In this document: positions 32,553 to 41,623 of the stretch, in pieces
Numbering within the stretch: position 1 is the stretch's first letter
Layout of the letters: every line of letters begins with the position of its first letter
From: Microbacterium karelineae
GTDB lineage: Bacteria; Actinomycetota; Actinomycetes; Actinomycetales; Microbacteriaceae
Length of the DNA: 64,000 bases
Reading direction: 5' to 3'
Assembly: GCF_009745985.1 (NCBI RefSeq)
Contig: NZ_WFIX01000177.1
Span: 186,001-250,000, forward strand
Made by a program: the position numbers and the translations under genes
The notes under the pieces: model-generated
What the model saw: the letters and a program-made list of their open reading frames with translations, nothing else
Database searches by the model: none
What the model was told of the DNA's origin: nothing

Positions 32553-32658
32553 GCTCGCCAAGCGCGTTCACTCGTCGCACCAGGAGCACCTGGCTGATCG
32601 CGTGAAGGACGCTGTTCACGGCGAGGATGCCCAGGAGCACGAGGATCTCGACAGTCAT
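32488..32658 (-). CDS. Possible small membrane protein overlapping convergent gene
   Basis: A 56-residue frame with one hydrophobic segment (EILVLLGILAVNSVLHAISQ) and a basic tail. It overlaps the 3' end of the plus-strand gene by 65 bases. A GGGGATGTGAG stretch precedes its ATG, two bases after the next upstream gene stop. Plausible but unproven. Confidence 0.45.
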   Translation of the reverse strand: MTVEILVLLGILAVNSVLHAISQVLLVRRVNALGELSSVRSTRTAAHPRPSTDSAR

Positions 32659-32660
32659 GC

Positions 32661-32846
32661 TCACATCCCCCACCACTGGTAGTTGCCGGTGCTCGTCACG
32701 CCGTTCAGATCAATGAGCGGCCCGAGCCAAGGCACCACAAGCACCGCGAACAGAGCGACGATCAGGCCGACGAGAACGACGCCAGCGACGATGAGGAGCA
32801 CGATCCCGCCGATGATGGAGAGCGCGCCTCGGGTGTGCGTGCTCAT
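32661..32846 (-). CDS. Small two-span membrane protein
   Basis: A 61-residue protein that is mostly hydrophobic (about 7-47, GALSIIGGIVLLIVAGVVL then GLIVALFAVLVVPWLG), ending YQWWGM. Its ATG overlaps the stop of the excisionase-like gene (ATGA). Part of a four-gene membrane cluster beside the immunity region. Confidence 0.6.
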   Translation of the reverse strand: MSTHTRGALSIIGGIVLLIVAGVVLVGLIVALFAVLVVPWLGPLIDLNGVTSTGNYQWWGM

Positions 32847-33124
32847 GCGCTTGCCTCCGCGCACTCATCGAGCCAGGCGAGGACGTCGGCTCGCATGTAC
32901 CGGATGAGATTCGATCCGGGGAGACGTCGCGGGACGGGGCCGCGGCGAGGCTTCGACGCGCGCCAACGCTCGAGCGTGGTCGGCGTGACGTCGAGGATCT
33001 CGGCGAGAGTCTTCGGAGACATCACCATCGGCATGTCCTCGAACCCGGCGAGCGCCTCGTGCGCCGGCGTGTCCTGCGACGCGGCGTTGTTCAGCGGCGC
33101 CACGGCCGCGAGCTGCGCACTCAT
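32843..33124 (-). CDS. Excisionase-like helix-turn-helix protein
   Basis: A 93-residue protein with a MerR/HTH_17-type fold: MSPKTLAEILDVTPTTLERW then PRRGPVPRRLPGSNLIRYMR and a C-terminal helix DVLAWLDECAEA. It is the second gene transcribed leftward from the operator region, directly after the Cro-like gene, so it may be the directionality factor for excision or an early regulator. Confidence 0.7.
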   Translation of the reverse strand: MSAQLAAVAPLNNAASQDTPAHEALAGFEDMPMVMSPKTLAEILDVTPTTLERWRASKPRRGPVPRRLPGSNLIRYMRADVLAWLDECAEASA

Positions 33125-33387
33125 GTTGCTTTCCGTTGCGGATCGCTCACGGCCGCGACGCCGGCGACGACCCACTCGAGGGGCACGTCCAGGGCCGCAC
33201 AGATGCTGTTGAGCTCGGCGATGGAGAACTTCTCGGGCTTGCCGTACAGGCGGGTACGCAGTGTCTTGTAGGCGAAGCCAGACTTCTCAGCGAGCCACGC
33301 GACGGAACGGTCCTGGCCTTCCCTCGCCTGCTCGATGCGCCTGGCCATCTGTGCCGCCTCGTCGACGGCGCTCTCTGGGTTGGTCAT
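33121..33387 (-). CDS. Cro-like XRE family regulator
   Basis: An 88-residue single-domain HTH protein: RSVAWLAEKSGFAYKTLRTRL (helix-turn-helix at about 28-48) and EWVVAG. It is the first leftward gene from the operator array, divergent from the repressor, so it probably drives or times lytic growth. ATGA overlap with the next gene. Confidence 0.78.
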   Translation of the reverse strand: MTNPESAVDEAAQMARRIEQAREGQDRSVAWLAEKSGFAYKTLRTRLYGKPEKFSIAELNSICAALDVPLEWVVAGVAAVSDPQRKAT

Positions 33388-33393
33388 GCGACA

Positions 33394-33422
33394 ACTCTAG
33401 ATGGTCACTTGACCAATCACAA
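33394..33422 (-). promoter_or_regulatory. Leftward early promoter
   Basis: On the minus strand TTGTGA (33417-33422) and TAGAGT (33394-33399) are separated by exactly 17 bases, a fair sigma-70-like promoter for the Cro-like gene starting at 33387. The TTGACCAA operator lies inside the spacer, so repressor binding would block it. Confidence 0.6.
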
Positions 33423-33461
33423 GCACCCAAGTTGGCCAATTGCCCCTACTCAGTTGGTCAA
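33403..33461. promoter_or_regulatory. Operator array of three TTGRYCAA sites
   Basis: TTGACCAA (33409-33416), TTGGCCAA (33432-33439) and TTGGTCAA (33454-33461) have centres 23 and 22 bases apart, about two helix turns. The first is also part of the palindrome GGTCACTTGACC. A partial fourth copy, TTGGTCA, lies over the Cro-like start codon. The rightmost site lies just upstream of a TATGAT -10 box (33470-33475) for the repressor; that box would place transcription start at the repressor ATG itself, i.e. a leaderless message. Confidence 0.65.
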
Positions 33462-33482
33462 ACGGTGTATATGATGGGGCGC

Positions 33483-33719
33483 ATGACCCAGGAAGACGAG
33501 CGACTGCAAGCTGCCGTTGTCGATCAGATCAACGCAGAACTCGGCGCCTCCGGCCTCACGATGAAGGCTTTCGCCTCAAAGATGGGACGCCCGTACGACT
33601 CGACGCGCAACTATCTACGCAAGGAACGAGCGCTGCCGTTCGGCATCTTCTTCGAGATGAGCTCCGCACTCGACGTTGCACCCGACGAGATCATTCGGCG
33701 AGCGCGCCAACGAATGTAG
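33483..33719 (+). CDS. Immunity repressor candidate, XRE family
   Basis: A 78-residue single-domain HTH protein (LTMKAFASKMGRPYDSTRNYL, then LDVAPDEIIRRARQ). It diverges from the Cro-like gene across the operator array, the classical repressor position. There is no dimerisation or self-cleavage domain, so induction would not use the RecA/LexA route. ATG at 33483 is preferred; in-frame ATGs at 33471 and 33474 are possible. A TATGAT box eight bases upstream suggests leaderless translation, as for lambda cI from PRM. Confidence 0.75.
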   Translation: MTQEDERLQAAVVDQINAELGASGLTMKAFASKMGRPYDSTRNYLRKERALPFGIFFEMSSALDVAPDEIIRRARQRM

Positions 33720-33792
33720 CCACGAGCTCCTCGAGAGACATCCCGTTTGCTCGCGCGTAGGCGCTGGCCTCAGCGACCGTCATCTGGTCCAT
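33691..33792 (-). CDS. 33-residue ORF convergent with the repressor
   Basis: MDQMTVAEASAYARANGMSL and onward forms two helices resembling a mini helix-turn-helix. GGGGAGAG precedes the ATG closely. Its 3' end overlaps the repressor gene by 29 bases on the other strand. It could be a real small regulator or only the template of an antisense RNA; no proof either way. Confidence 0.35.
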   Translation of the reverse strand: MDQMTVAEASAYARANGMSLEELVATFVGALAE

Positions 33793-33831
33793 GCTCTCCC
33801 CTGCTTCCTCGAACTTATGTTCGATCTTCAC

Positions 33832-33854
33832 GCTACCCGGAGGGTCCGGGTAGC
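33832..33854. terminator. Perfect hairpin between repressor and integrase
   Basis: Perfect 9-bp stem (33832-33840 with 33846-33854) and 5-base loop, about 110 bases after the repressor stop. It works in both orientations and probably ends repressor transcription. The rest of the gap up to the integrase start (34062) shows no other clear signal. Confidence 0.6.
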
Positions 33855-34061
33855 TGAGGTCACGATCGCGTCACGGAGGCGATCTACTCATATAGGCCCG
33901 CCCGGACCGCTCTCGCGGACCAGATCCCACCAACTGCTCTACGGCAAGTCGTTCACGTGTCCCCTACCTACAAGGGGTCACCAGGACGCAACGGTCCGAA
34001 CAAACTGGCCCGATACACGACACTCCGGGCGTGTCGGCCGAAGCGACAGGAAGGACGCACA

Positions 34062-35369
34062 ATGGCTCGCGCATGGATCAGCGACCGCTGGGTGAAGGAC
34101 TCCCGCGTCGAGATGTCTGACGGCACGACGACGAAGATCAGCCCCTCGAGCGCACAGCTCCGGTCGATGAAGACGCTCCCCGAGCACTTCCGGACGGCGA
34201 AGTTCGGTCAGGGCTCGCGCTGGGTGGCCGGTTGGTACGAGCCCGACGGGACCCAGCGCCAACGACTGTTCGCACGCCGATCGGACGCCGAATCGTTCAT
34301 CGCCGGCATCGAGGACGACATCCGATCCGACCGCTACATCGACCCCTCCGCACGCGAGCGCACCTATCGCGACGTCGCCGAGGCGTGGCTCGCGTCGAAG
34401 AACCGCATCAAGGGGTCGAGCTACTACCGCTACCGGCGCGAGCTCGACATGTACGTGCTCCCCCAGTGGGGTGACCGCGCTATCGGCACGATCACGCGCG
34501 CGGACGTCGACTCATGGATCACTCAGCTGCGTGCTGGCACGGCGGTGCACGTGTTCGACACGAAGGGGCACCTCAAGAAGCCACGGAAGCCGAAGCCGAT
34601 GAGCCCTGCCTATCTGCGACACGTGGCAGGCGCGACGTTCGGCGGCCCGCTCCGCTTCGCCGTGAACGAGCAGTGGATCGGACGCAACCCTCTGCAGAAC
34701 GTTGAGTTCCCGCGCGTCACCGGCGACATCGAGGCCGACCTCCCCGCGCTCACCTACGCGACGATCGAGCAGCTCGCCGACATGGCATCCGAGCTGACCG
34801 GCAACGCCTCAGACCGCGCGCTCGTGCAGACCCTGGCGTACTCCGGCCCCCGGATCGGCGAAGCGACCGCGTTGAAGATCAAGGACCTCGATCTCGATGG
34901 GAAGCGGGCGCGCATTCACCGCACCTGGACCACCGATCGCAACGGCAAGCGGACGCTCGGTCCCGTGAAGACGTGGGAGAAGCGCTGGCTCCCGCTGCCG
35001 GCATTCGTCGTCGACAGCCTGCGACAGATCATCGACGGCCGCGACAGCGAGGACTTCGTCTTCCGCAGCATCCAAGGCATGGCCGTCACCGGCGACGCGT
35101 GGCGCAACCGCGTCTGGACGCCCGCCTGCACCGCCGCAGGCCTCGCTGCGCCGCTCGCCGTGCATGATCTCCGGCACGTCGCTGCGTCCAACGCGATCGC
35201 GTCGGGCGCGGACGTGAAGCTCGTGCAGCGGATGCTCGGCCACAAGGACGCCACCGAGACGCTCAACACCTACGCGCACCTGTGGCCCGACCGCGTCGAC
35301 GAGGTCGTCACAGCCATCGAGAAGGACCGCGACGAGGCACTCGCGAAGCTCCACGCCCTGGCCTCATGA
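34062..35369 (+). CDS. int: Tyrosine integrase of the prophage
   Basis: A 435-residue tyrosine recombinase. The N-terminal AP2-like arm-binding region (about 45-90), core-binding SAM-like domain (about 100-215) and catalytic domain (about 225-420) are in the normal order. All catalytic residues are visible: R264 (SGPRIGEAT), K303 (PVKTW), H368 and R371 (HDLRH), H394 (LGHKD) and Y404 (NTYAHL). It should integrate the phage at the tRNA-Thr gene 120 bases downstream. GGAAGGA precedes the ATG. Confidence 0.95.
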   Translation: MARAWISDRWVKDSRVEMSDGTTTKISPSSAQLRSMKTLPEHFRTAKFGQGSRWVAGWYEPDGTQRQRLFARRSDAESFIAGIEDDIRSDRYIDPSARERTYRDVAEAWLASKNRIKGSSYYRYRRELDMYVLPQWGDRAIGTITRADVDSWITQLRAGTAVHVFDTKGHLKKPRKPKPMSPAYLRHVAGATFGGPLRFAVNEQWIGRNPLQNVEFPRVTGDIEADLPALTYATIEQLADMASELTGNASDRALVQTLAYSGPRIGEATALKIKDLDLDGKRARIHRTWTTDRNGKRTLGPVKTWEKRWLPLPAFVVDSLRQIIDGRDSEDFVFRSIQGMAVTGDAWRNRVWTPACTAAGLAAPLAVHDLRHVAASNAIASGADVKLVQRMLGHKDATETLNTYAHLWPDRVDEVVTAIEKDRDEALAKLHALAS

Positions 35370-35390
35370 CGGGCGGACCTGCGATGCAAT

Positions 35391-35425
35391 GTGAGACGAA
35401 TGTGAGACGGTGGCCGTGTGAGACG
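35391..35425 (+). repeat. Three direct GTGAGACG repeats, candidate integrase arm sites
   Basis: GTGAGACG occurs at 35391-35398, 35402-35409 and 35418-35425, between the integrase stop and the tRNA-Thr terminator. Short direct repeats in this position are typical arm-type binding sites of tyrosine integrases. Confidence 0.5.
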
Positions 35426-35441
35426 CCTGTGGAAACGAAAA

Positions 35442-35483
35442 AGCCCCTCGACTTCCGCGTGATTCCGCGGGAGTCGAGGGGCT
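35442..35483 (-). terminator. Intrinsic terminator of tRNA-Thr
   Basis: An 18-bp stem (35442-35459 with 35466-35483, one G-U pair) with a 6-base loop, followed on the minus strand by TTTTTCG. It lies six bases beyond the tRNA 3' end, so it ends tRNA transcription; it could also stop integrase read-through from the other side. Confidence 0.82.
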
Positions 35484-35488
35484 GACGG

Positions 35489-35561
35489 TGCCGGCTGCGG
35501 GGCTCGAACCCACGACCCCCTGTTTACAAGACAGGTGCTCTACCAACTGAGCTAAGCCGGC
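35489..35561 (-). tRNA. tRNA-Thr (anticodon TGT), probable attachment site
   Basis: A 73-base cloverleaf on the minus strand: acceptor GCCGGCT pairs with AGCCGGC, D-arm GCTCAGTTGGTAGAGC, anticodon loop CTTGTAA with TGT, T-arm GTGGGTTCGAGCCCC. No CCA is encoded; ACC follows. The 3' half faces the integrase, so the attachment core is probably in this half (about 35489-35530), regenerated intact by the phage. Confidence 0.95.
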
Positions 35562-35587
35562 GTGGCCCCGAGGGGCCGGGATCCACC

Positions 35588-36460
35588 CTACTCGGAGTCG
35601 TCTTCTGCGTCGGGCTCGGTGCTCGGGTCGGTGCCGCCGTAGTACTGCTCGCTCTGCACGGTGAGCAGGAACTGGCTGAACTCGGCGGCGTTGTCGAGGG
35701 CGCCCTCGTACGGCAGACCGTCGACGAGCACCATGGCGTCGGAGGTGAGCTGCACGCCGTCCGTTCCCTCGAGGTCGCCATCGAGGAGCTGGGCCGTCGC
35801 GTCGCTCACCCACGGCGCGAAGGTGCGGTTCTCGATGCAGTCCGACACGCCCTCCGCGCCCGCGTCAGCCGCCTTCTCGGCGAGCTCGGCGTCGGTGAAT
35901 CCGTCGCTCGCCTCCGCGGGCTGGTTCGTGAGCAGCTCGGAGTTGACGTCGCGGAACGCCTCGGGAGACTCGGTGACGACACAGAGCACGGCTCCCGCGG
36001 CGCGCGTCGAATACTGCGTCCCGTTCGATTCGCCGGACAGCAGCGAGACCGGGTGGTACGCGAGCGTCACGACGCCGTCGGCGACGAGCTCGTACATCGA
36101 GGGCGCGAGCGAGGTCTCGATCGTCCCCGCCTCGGGCGACATGTAGTCGACGTACACGTCGATCGCGATCGGATCCTCCGCCAGCTCCGGCCGTTCGTCC
36201 TCCGGCATCAGCGAGATCACGTCGATCGCGCCGTCCGTGAGGTTCTCCGGGACGACGACCTCGCGCGCGAGCTCGGGCTCGACGGAGCGCCAGACCCACC
36301 AGCCGGCGGCCACGACGGCCGCGACGATGACGATCGTGATCGCGGCGCGGCGCGCGTACTTGCGCCGGGCGATCCGCGCCTTGACGCTCTTGGCCTTCGC
36401 CCGCACCGCATCGCGGCGCGCGCTGTCGGCCTCGGTCGTCGACGGGTCGTCGTTCGTCAT
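35588..36460 (-). CDS. DsbA/thioredoxin-like membrane protein without CxxC
   Basis: A 290-residue protein: charged N-terminus, one membrane span (about 39-58), then an extracytoplasmic DsbA-type thioredoxin fold. Where active enzymes have CPYC the sequence reads YVDYMSPEAG (103-112), so both catalytic cysteines are gone. Other features of the fold remain (VDGLPYEGALDNAAEF near the end). It cannot be a normal disulfide oxidase; a chaperone or structural role is possible. GAGGAGG precedes the ATG. Confidence 0.8.
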   Translation of the reverse strand: MTNDDPSTTEADSARRDAVRAKAKSVKARIARRKYARRAAITIVIVAAVVAAGWWVWRSVEPELAREVVVPENLTDGAIDVISLMPEDERPELAEDPIAIDVYVDYMSPEAGTIETSLAPSMYELVADGVVTLAYHPVSLLSGESNGTQYSTRAAGAVLCVVTESPEAFRDVNSELLTNQPAEASDGFTDAELAEKAADAGAEGVSDCIENRTFAPWVSDATAQLLDGDLEGTDGVQLTSDAMVLVDGLPYEGALDNAAEFSQFLLTVQSEQYYGGTDPSTEPDAEDDSE

Positions 36461-36712
36461 CGGCTGCGCCTCCTCGTGTCCGTCGGGTGCGGACTGCAAC
36501 CCGCCGATCATAGTGAGGCGCGCTGAGAAAGGGCCAGACATCGCGCGATCGCGGGGCGGATCCGCCGGCTGCGACACAGGTGTCGCCGACACGATCCGTC
36601 GAGTCGTGACATACTGTGCGTGCGCCCAATGGTGGGCGTGCGGCGAGCGAGAGCCCGTCGCTCATTCACAACGGATCGTCCGGCACGTACCTGCCGGTGA
36701 AGGAGAAAAGTC

Positions 36713-37819
<1,107 letters not shown>

Positions 37820-37832
37820 TCCGAGACGCGAA

Positions 37833-37871
37833 GAAGGCGCCCCGTCCTCCGGACGGGGCGCCTTCTCTTTT
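37833..37871 (+). terminator. Intrinsic terminator after ugpC
   Basis: Perfect 15-bp stem (37833-37847 with 37851-37865), 3-base loop, then TCTTTT. It lies 14 bases after the stop and also faces the convergent rlmB gene, so it may serve both. Confidence 0.9.
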
Positions 37872-37878
37872 GCGCCTG

Positions 37879-38850
37879 CTACTCCGAGATCTGCGCGCGG
37901 AGGGTCGACACCTGGTAGAGCGCGACGCTCGCCGCGATGCCCGCGTTGAGGGACTCGGCCTGCTGCGAGATCGGGATCGACACGATCTGGTCGCACGTCT
38001 CGGTGACGAGCCGCGACAGGCCGTCGCCCTCGCTGCCGATCACGATGACGAGGGGTCGGTCGGCCAGCTCGACATCCGGCATCGACACGTCGCCGCCTCC
38101 GTCGAGGCCCAGCACGAACACGCCCTGCTTCTTCAGATCCTTCAGCACGTTCGTGAGGTTCGGCGCCATGGCGACGGGGATCCGCGCCGCGGCGCCCGCA
38201 CTGGTCTTCCAGGCGGCCGAGTTCACGCCCGCCGAGCGACGCTGCGGGATGATGAGGCCCTGCCCGCCGAACGCCGCCGTCGATCGGATGATCGCGCCGA
38301 GGTTCCGCGGATCCGTCACGCCGTCGAGCGCGACGAGGAGCGGGGTCTCCCCCCGCGAGATGACCTGCTCGAGGAGGTCCTGCGGGTGCGCGTACTCGTA
38401 CGGCGGCACCTTGAGCGCGACACCCTGATGCACACCGTCGAAGCCCGCCATGCGGTCGAGCTCGGGGCGCGTGACCTCGAGGATCGGCAGCTCCCGCTTG
38501 TGCGCGATCGCCAGCATCTCCTTCACGCGATCGTCCATCTCGACGCGCTGGGCGATATAAAGCGTCGTGGCGGGGATCCGCGTGCGCAGCGCCTCGAGGA
38601 CGCTGTTGCGCCCCGTGACGTACTCGTTGTCGTCGTTCGGGCGCCGACGGGGCGTCGACGATCGCTGCTGCGGCCGCTTCGCGGCCGAGCGCTCGGCGAG
38701 CTGCTTGCGCTTGTGCGCCTTGTGATAGACGCGATCCTCCGCCTTCGGCGTGGGCCCGCGGCCGGTGAGGGACTTCTTTCCCTTGCCGCCCGAGCCCTTG
38801 GTCGCGCCCTTCTTGCCCTTGCTCGCGCCGGGCCGTCCTGGCTTAGCCAT
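37879..38850 (-). CDS. rlmB: 23S rRNA (guanosine 2'-O-)-methyltransferase, RlmB type
   Basis: A 323-residue SpoU/TrmH methyltransferase. A basic lysine-rich N-terminal extension (about 1-75) precedes a substrate-binding domain (YVTGRNSVLEALR, about 85-155) and the knotted catalytic domain (about 165-323) with DPRNLGAIIRST, VIGSEGDGLSRL and IPISQQAESLNAGIAAS. It modifies one G in 23S rRNA near the peptidyl site. The start overlaps the cysS stop by 8 bases. Confidence 0.92.
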   Translation of the reverse strand: MAKPGRPGASKGKKGATKGSGGKGKKSLTGRGPTPKAEDRVYHKAHKRKQLAERSAAKRPQQRSSTPRRRPNDDNEYVTGRNSVLEALRTRIPATTLYIAQRVEMDDRVKEMLAIAHKRELPILEVTRPELDRMAGFDGVHQGVALKVPPYEYAHPQDLLEQVISRGETPLLVALDGVTDPRNLGAIIRSTAAFGGQGLIIPQRRSAGVNSAAWKTSAGAAARIPVAMAPNLTNVLKDLKKQGVFVLGLDGGGDVSMPDVELADRPLVIVIGSEGDGLSRLVTETCDQIVSIPISQQAESLNAGIAASVALYQVSTLRAQISE

Positions 38851-40315
38851 CGATGCTCCAAACCGTTCCATCGGGTGTGTCTTCGAGTGCGACGCCGGCG
38901 TCCGCGAAGAGATCGCGAATCCGGTCGGCGGCCGCCCAGTCCTTCTCGGCGCGTGCGTCAGCGCGCTGCGCGATGAGGGTGTCCACGATCGTCTGGAGCG
39001 CCCCGTCTGCCGCGGAGCGCCCCGCGGGGTCGCCCGCGAACACGTCGAGACCGAGAACGCCCATCATGCCCGACACGCCTGAGAGGGCGCGGTACGCACC
39101 GGTCTCATCACCGGCGTCCAGTGCGGCGTTCCCCGCGCGGACCGTCTCGTGCAATACGGCGAGCGCCTGCGGCACCCCCAGGTCGTCGTCCATCGCGCGT
39201 TCGAACGCCGCGGGCATTCTGTTCGGCGCATTCACGGCGTCATCCGCGTCCTGCCACGAGATCGACACGGAATCGTCGTCGCGCGACGTCAGAAAGTACT
39301 CCTCCACGCGTTCCGGGAATCCCGCGGTCACGCGCGCCGCCCGCTCGCGGAAGCCGTCGATGCGGTCGAGCGCCGATTGCGCCTCGTCGAAGGCGCGGTC
39401 GGAGACGTCGAGGTTCGACCGGTAGTGGGCCGCGGCGAGCGCGTAGCGGACGACGCGCGGCGCGCGGCGCGCGAGAACGTCGTGCGCGAGCGTGACGTTG
39501 CCGATCGACTTCGACATCTTCTGCCCGTCGACCGTGACGAGTCCGTTATGCACCCAGTACCGGGCGTAGGCGTCGCCAGCCGCCGTCGACTGGGCGAGCT
39601 CGTTCTCGTGGTGCGGGAAGCGCAGATCGAGCCCGCCGCCGTGGATGTCGAACGCGTCGCCGAGATAACGACGCGACATGGCGGAGCACTCGATGTGCCA
39701 GCCTGGTCGTCCGGCTCCCCACGGCGACCGCCAGACGGCACTCTCGGGCTCGTCGGCCTTCGCCGCCTTCCAGAGCGCGAAGTCATGTGGGTCGCGCTTG
39801 CCGCGCGGATCCGCCGAATCGTCACCCTCCATGGCATCGAGTGACTGCCTTGTGAGGGACCCGTACTCGGCCCAGGAGCGCACGTCGAAGTAGACGTCGC
39901 CGCCGGAGGCATAGGCGTGCCCGCGTTCGATGAGGCGCTGGATCAGCTCCTGCATCTGCGCGATCGACGCCGTCGCACGCGGCTCGTACGTAGGTGGTAG
40001 ATTGCCGACCGCGTCGTAGGCCGCCGTGAACTCGCGCTCCATGCGGTAGGCCAGCGCCCACCACGGCTCGTCGGCTGAGGCGTTCTGCAGGACCTTGTCG
40101 TCGATGTCGGTGACGTTGCGCACGAAGGTGACGCGGCCGAACCGATGGGCGAGCCAGCGGCGCAGGAGATCGAAGGCGAGCGCCCCGCGCAGGTGCCCGA
40201 TGTGCGGGCCGGACTGCACCGTCGGCCCGCAGACGTACATCGTGACGTTCTGCTCGTCGAGCGGGACGAAGTCGCGAAGCGCCTGCGCGCGGGTGTCGTA
40301 CAGCCTCAGGGTCAC
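38843..40315 (-). CDS. cysS: Cysteinyl-tRNA synthetase
   Basis: A 490-residue class I synthetase that charges tRNA-Cys. [14 protein letters not shown] holds the zinc cysteine and HIGH motif (about 28-41), KMSKSIGN is present, and HHENE supplies further zinc ligands. Length is normal. GTG start. It is coupled to rlmB, the common actinobacterial order ispDF-cysS-rlmB. Confidence 0.95.
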   Translation of the reverse strand: MTLRLYDTRAQALRDFVPLDEQNVTMYVCGPTVQSGPHIGHLRGALAFDLLRRWLAHRFGRVTFVRNVTDIDDKVLQNASADEPWWALAYRMEREFTAAYDAVGNLPPTYEPRATASIAQMQELIQRLIERGHAYASGGDVYFDVRSWAEYGSLTRQSLDAMEGDDSADPRGKRDPHDFALWKAAKADEPESAVWRSPWGAGRPGWHIECSAMSRRYLGDAFDIHGGGLDLRFPHHENELAQSTAAGDAYARYWVHNGLVTVDGQKMSKSIGNVTLAHDVLARRAPRVVRYALAAAHYRSNLDVSDRAFDEAQSALDRIDGFRERAARVTAGFPERVEEYFLTSRDDDSVSISWQDADDAVNAPNRMPAAFERAMDDDLGVPQALAVLHETVRAGNAALDAGDETGAYRALSGVSGMMGVLGLDVFAGDPAGRSAADGALQTIVDTLIAQRADARAEKDWAAADRIRDLFADAGVALEDTPDGTVWSIDG

Positions 40316-40341
40316 GGATCCAGCCTATCCGCGTCCCACGC

Positions 40342-41541
40342 TCACGCGGGGAGGACGACGGCGACGGCGAACGCCTGCACGCCCTCGGCGCGACCGGGGA
40401 AGCCCAGCCCGTCGGTGGTCGTCGCCGACACCGACACCGCCGCGCCGCCGAGCGCCGCCGACAGCGCCGACTCCGCCTCGACGCGTCGCGGCGCGAACTT
40501 CGGGCGCTGCGCCTGCACCTGCACCGACACGTTGCCGATCAGCCAGCCCGCATCGGAGAGGATCCGTGCCGTCTCGGCGAGGAACGCGTCGGCATGGGCG
40601 CCCGCGAACTCGGGCCGGTCGGTGCCGAAGTGCGTGCCGATGTCGCCGAGGCCCGCGGCGTTCAGGAGCGCGTCGACGATCGCGTGCGCGACGGCATCGC
40701 CGTCCGAATGGCCGGAGAGCGCGGGCTCCCCGGTCCATTCGAGGCCGGCGAGCCACAGCGATCCGTCGCCGCCGAAGGCGTGCACGTCCGTGCCGACGCC
40801 TACGCGCGGGGCGCCGCGGACGATGCCCGCTGGGCGCACGGGCGCGATCGGCGCCTCCGCGACGATCCGTCGCGCCTGCGCGAGGTCGGCGGGCGTCGTG
40901 ATCTTGAACCCGAGGGCCGAGCCCTCGGTCCGCAGGATGTCGTGCCCCGCCTCGGCGACGAGCGCCGCGTCGTCGGTGAACTCGCGCGTGGCCCTCTCGT
41001 ACGCGGCGACGAGGACGTCCCGACGGAACCCCTGCGGCGTCTGGGCCGCCGCGAGCTCCGCCCGCTCGACGACCCCGATGATCGCGTCGCCGTCGACGCG
41101 TTTGATCGTGTCGATCACGTCGAGCGCCGGGATCACGCCGTGGCCTGTCTCGCGCACGACTCCGACGACGCGGTCGATGACATCGGCGGGCGTGAGGGCG
41201 CGCGCCGCGTCATGGACGAGCACGACGTCGACATCGGCCCAGACGCGGCCGAGCCCCGCCGCGACCGACTCCTGCCGCGTCCGCCCGCCTTCGACGACCG
41301 TCACGAGGTCGCGGCGGTCGCCCGCCTGTTCGTGGGCCTCAGCGAGGGCCTCCCCCACGCGGCCCGCGGGTGCGACGACGACGACCTGCGCCGGGGCGGC
41401 GCCGAACACGCCCCGCAGGCAGTGGCGGAGGATCGTGTGGTCGTCGATGCCGACGAATGCCTTCGGGCTCCCCGCGCCGAGGCGCATGCCGCTGCCCGCG
41501 GCGACGACGATGATCGCGGTGTCGATTCGCGTGGTGGTCAC
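40342..41541 (-). CDS. ispDF: Bifunctional IspD-IspF isoprenoid enzyme
   Basis: A 399-residue fusion. Residues 1-230 are IspD (CDP-methylerythritol synthesis) with [25 protein letters not shown] and TPQGFRRDV. Residues 240-399 are IspF (cyclodiphosphate synthesis) with [21 protein letters not shown] and DIGTHF for metal and substrate. The two steps flank IspE in the methylerythritol phosphate pathway. GTG start; the long open frame upstream reads through carD and is not coding. Confidence 0.93.
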   Translation of the reverse strand: MTTTRIDTAIIVVAAGSGMRLGAGSPKAFVGIDDHTILRHCLRGVFGAAPAQVVVVAPAGRVGEALAEAHEQAGDRRDLVTVVEGGRTRQESVAAGLGRVWADVDVVLVHDAARALTPADVIDRVVGVVRETGHGVIPALDVIDTIKRVDGDAIIGVVERAELAAAQTPQGFRRDVLVAAYERATREFTDDAALVAEAGHDILRTEGSALGFKITTPADLAQARRIVAEAPIAPVRPAGIVRGAPRVGVGTDVHAFGGDGSLWLAGLEWTGEPALSGHSDGDAVAHAIVDALLNAAGLGDIGTHFGTDRPEFAGAHADAFLAETARILSDAGWLIGNVSVQVQAQRPKFAPRRVEAESALSAALGGAAVSVSATTTDGLGFPGRAEGVQAFAVAVVLPA

Positions 41542-41554
41542 GCTGATAAAACTA

Positions 41555-41604
41555 ACCGCCCCGCACCCTGTTTCGGGTGAAACAGCACTGGGTGCGGGGG
41601 CGGT
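41555..41604 (-). terminator. Long hairpin terminator between carD and ispDF
   Basis: Outer arms 41555-41568 and 41590-41604 (about 14 bp) plus an inner 6-bp stem TGTTTC/GAAACA (41569-41574 with 41579-41584). It starts 20 bases after the carD stop and should end most carD transcription. Confidence 0.8.
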
Positions 41605-41623
41605 CGGAATGCTTCGCCTGAGC

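Larger units (their letters stand above)
1..35530. mobile_element. Integrated siphovirus-type prophage (left end outside window)
   Basis: Contiguous phage gene set: lysis, tail, head, packaging, replication, immunity and integrase modules in the order usual for HK97-type siphoviruses. The integrase faces a tRNA-Thr gene, which marks the right boundary at about 35370-35530. No second copy of the tRNA 3' end was seen near position 1, so the left attachment site lies outside the window. All structural genes found are open and in order, so the prophage looks intact where visible. Confidence 0.93.

Noticed and set aside
35588-36592. Earlier start for the DsbA-like protein
   Set aside because: The upstream part lacks a ribosome site and signal-like sequence; GAGGAGG precedes the ATG at 36460.
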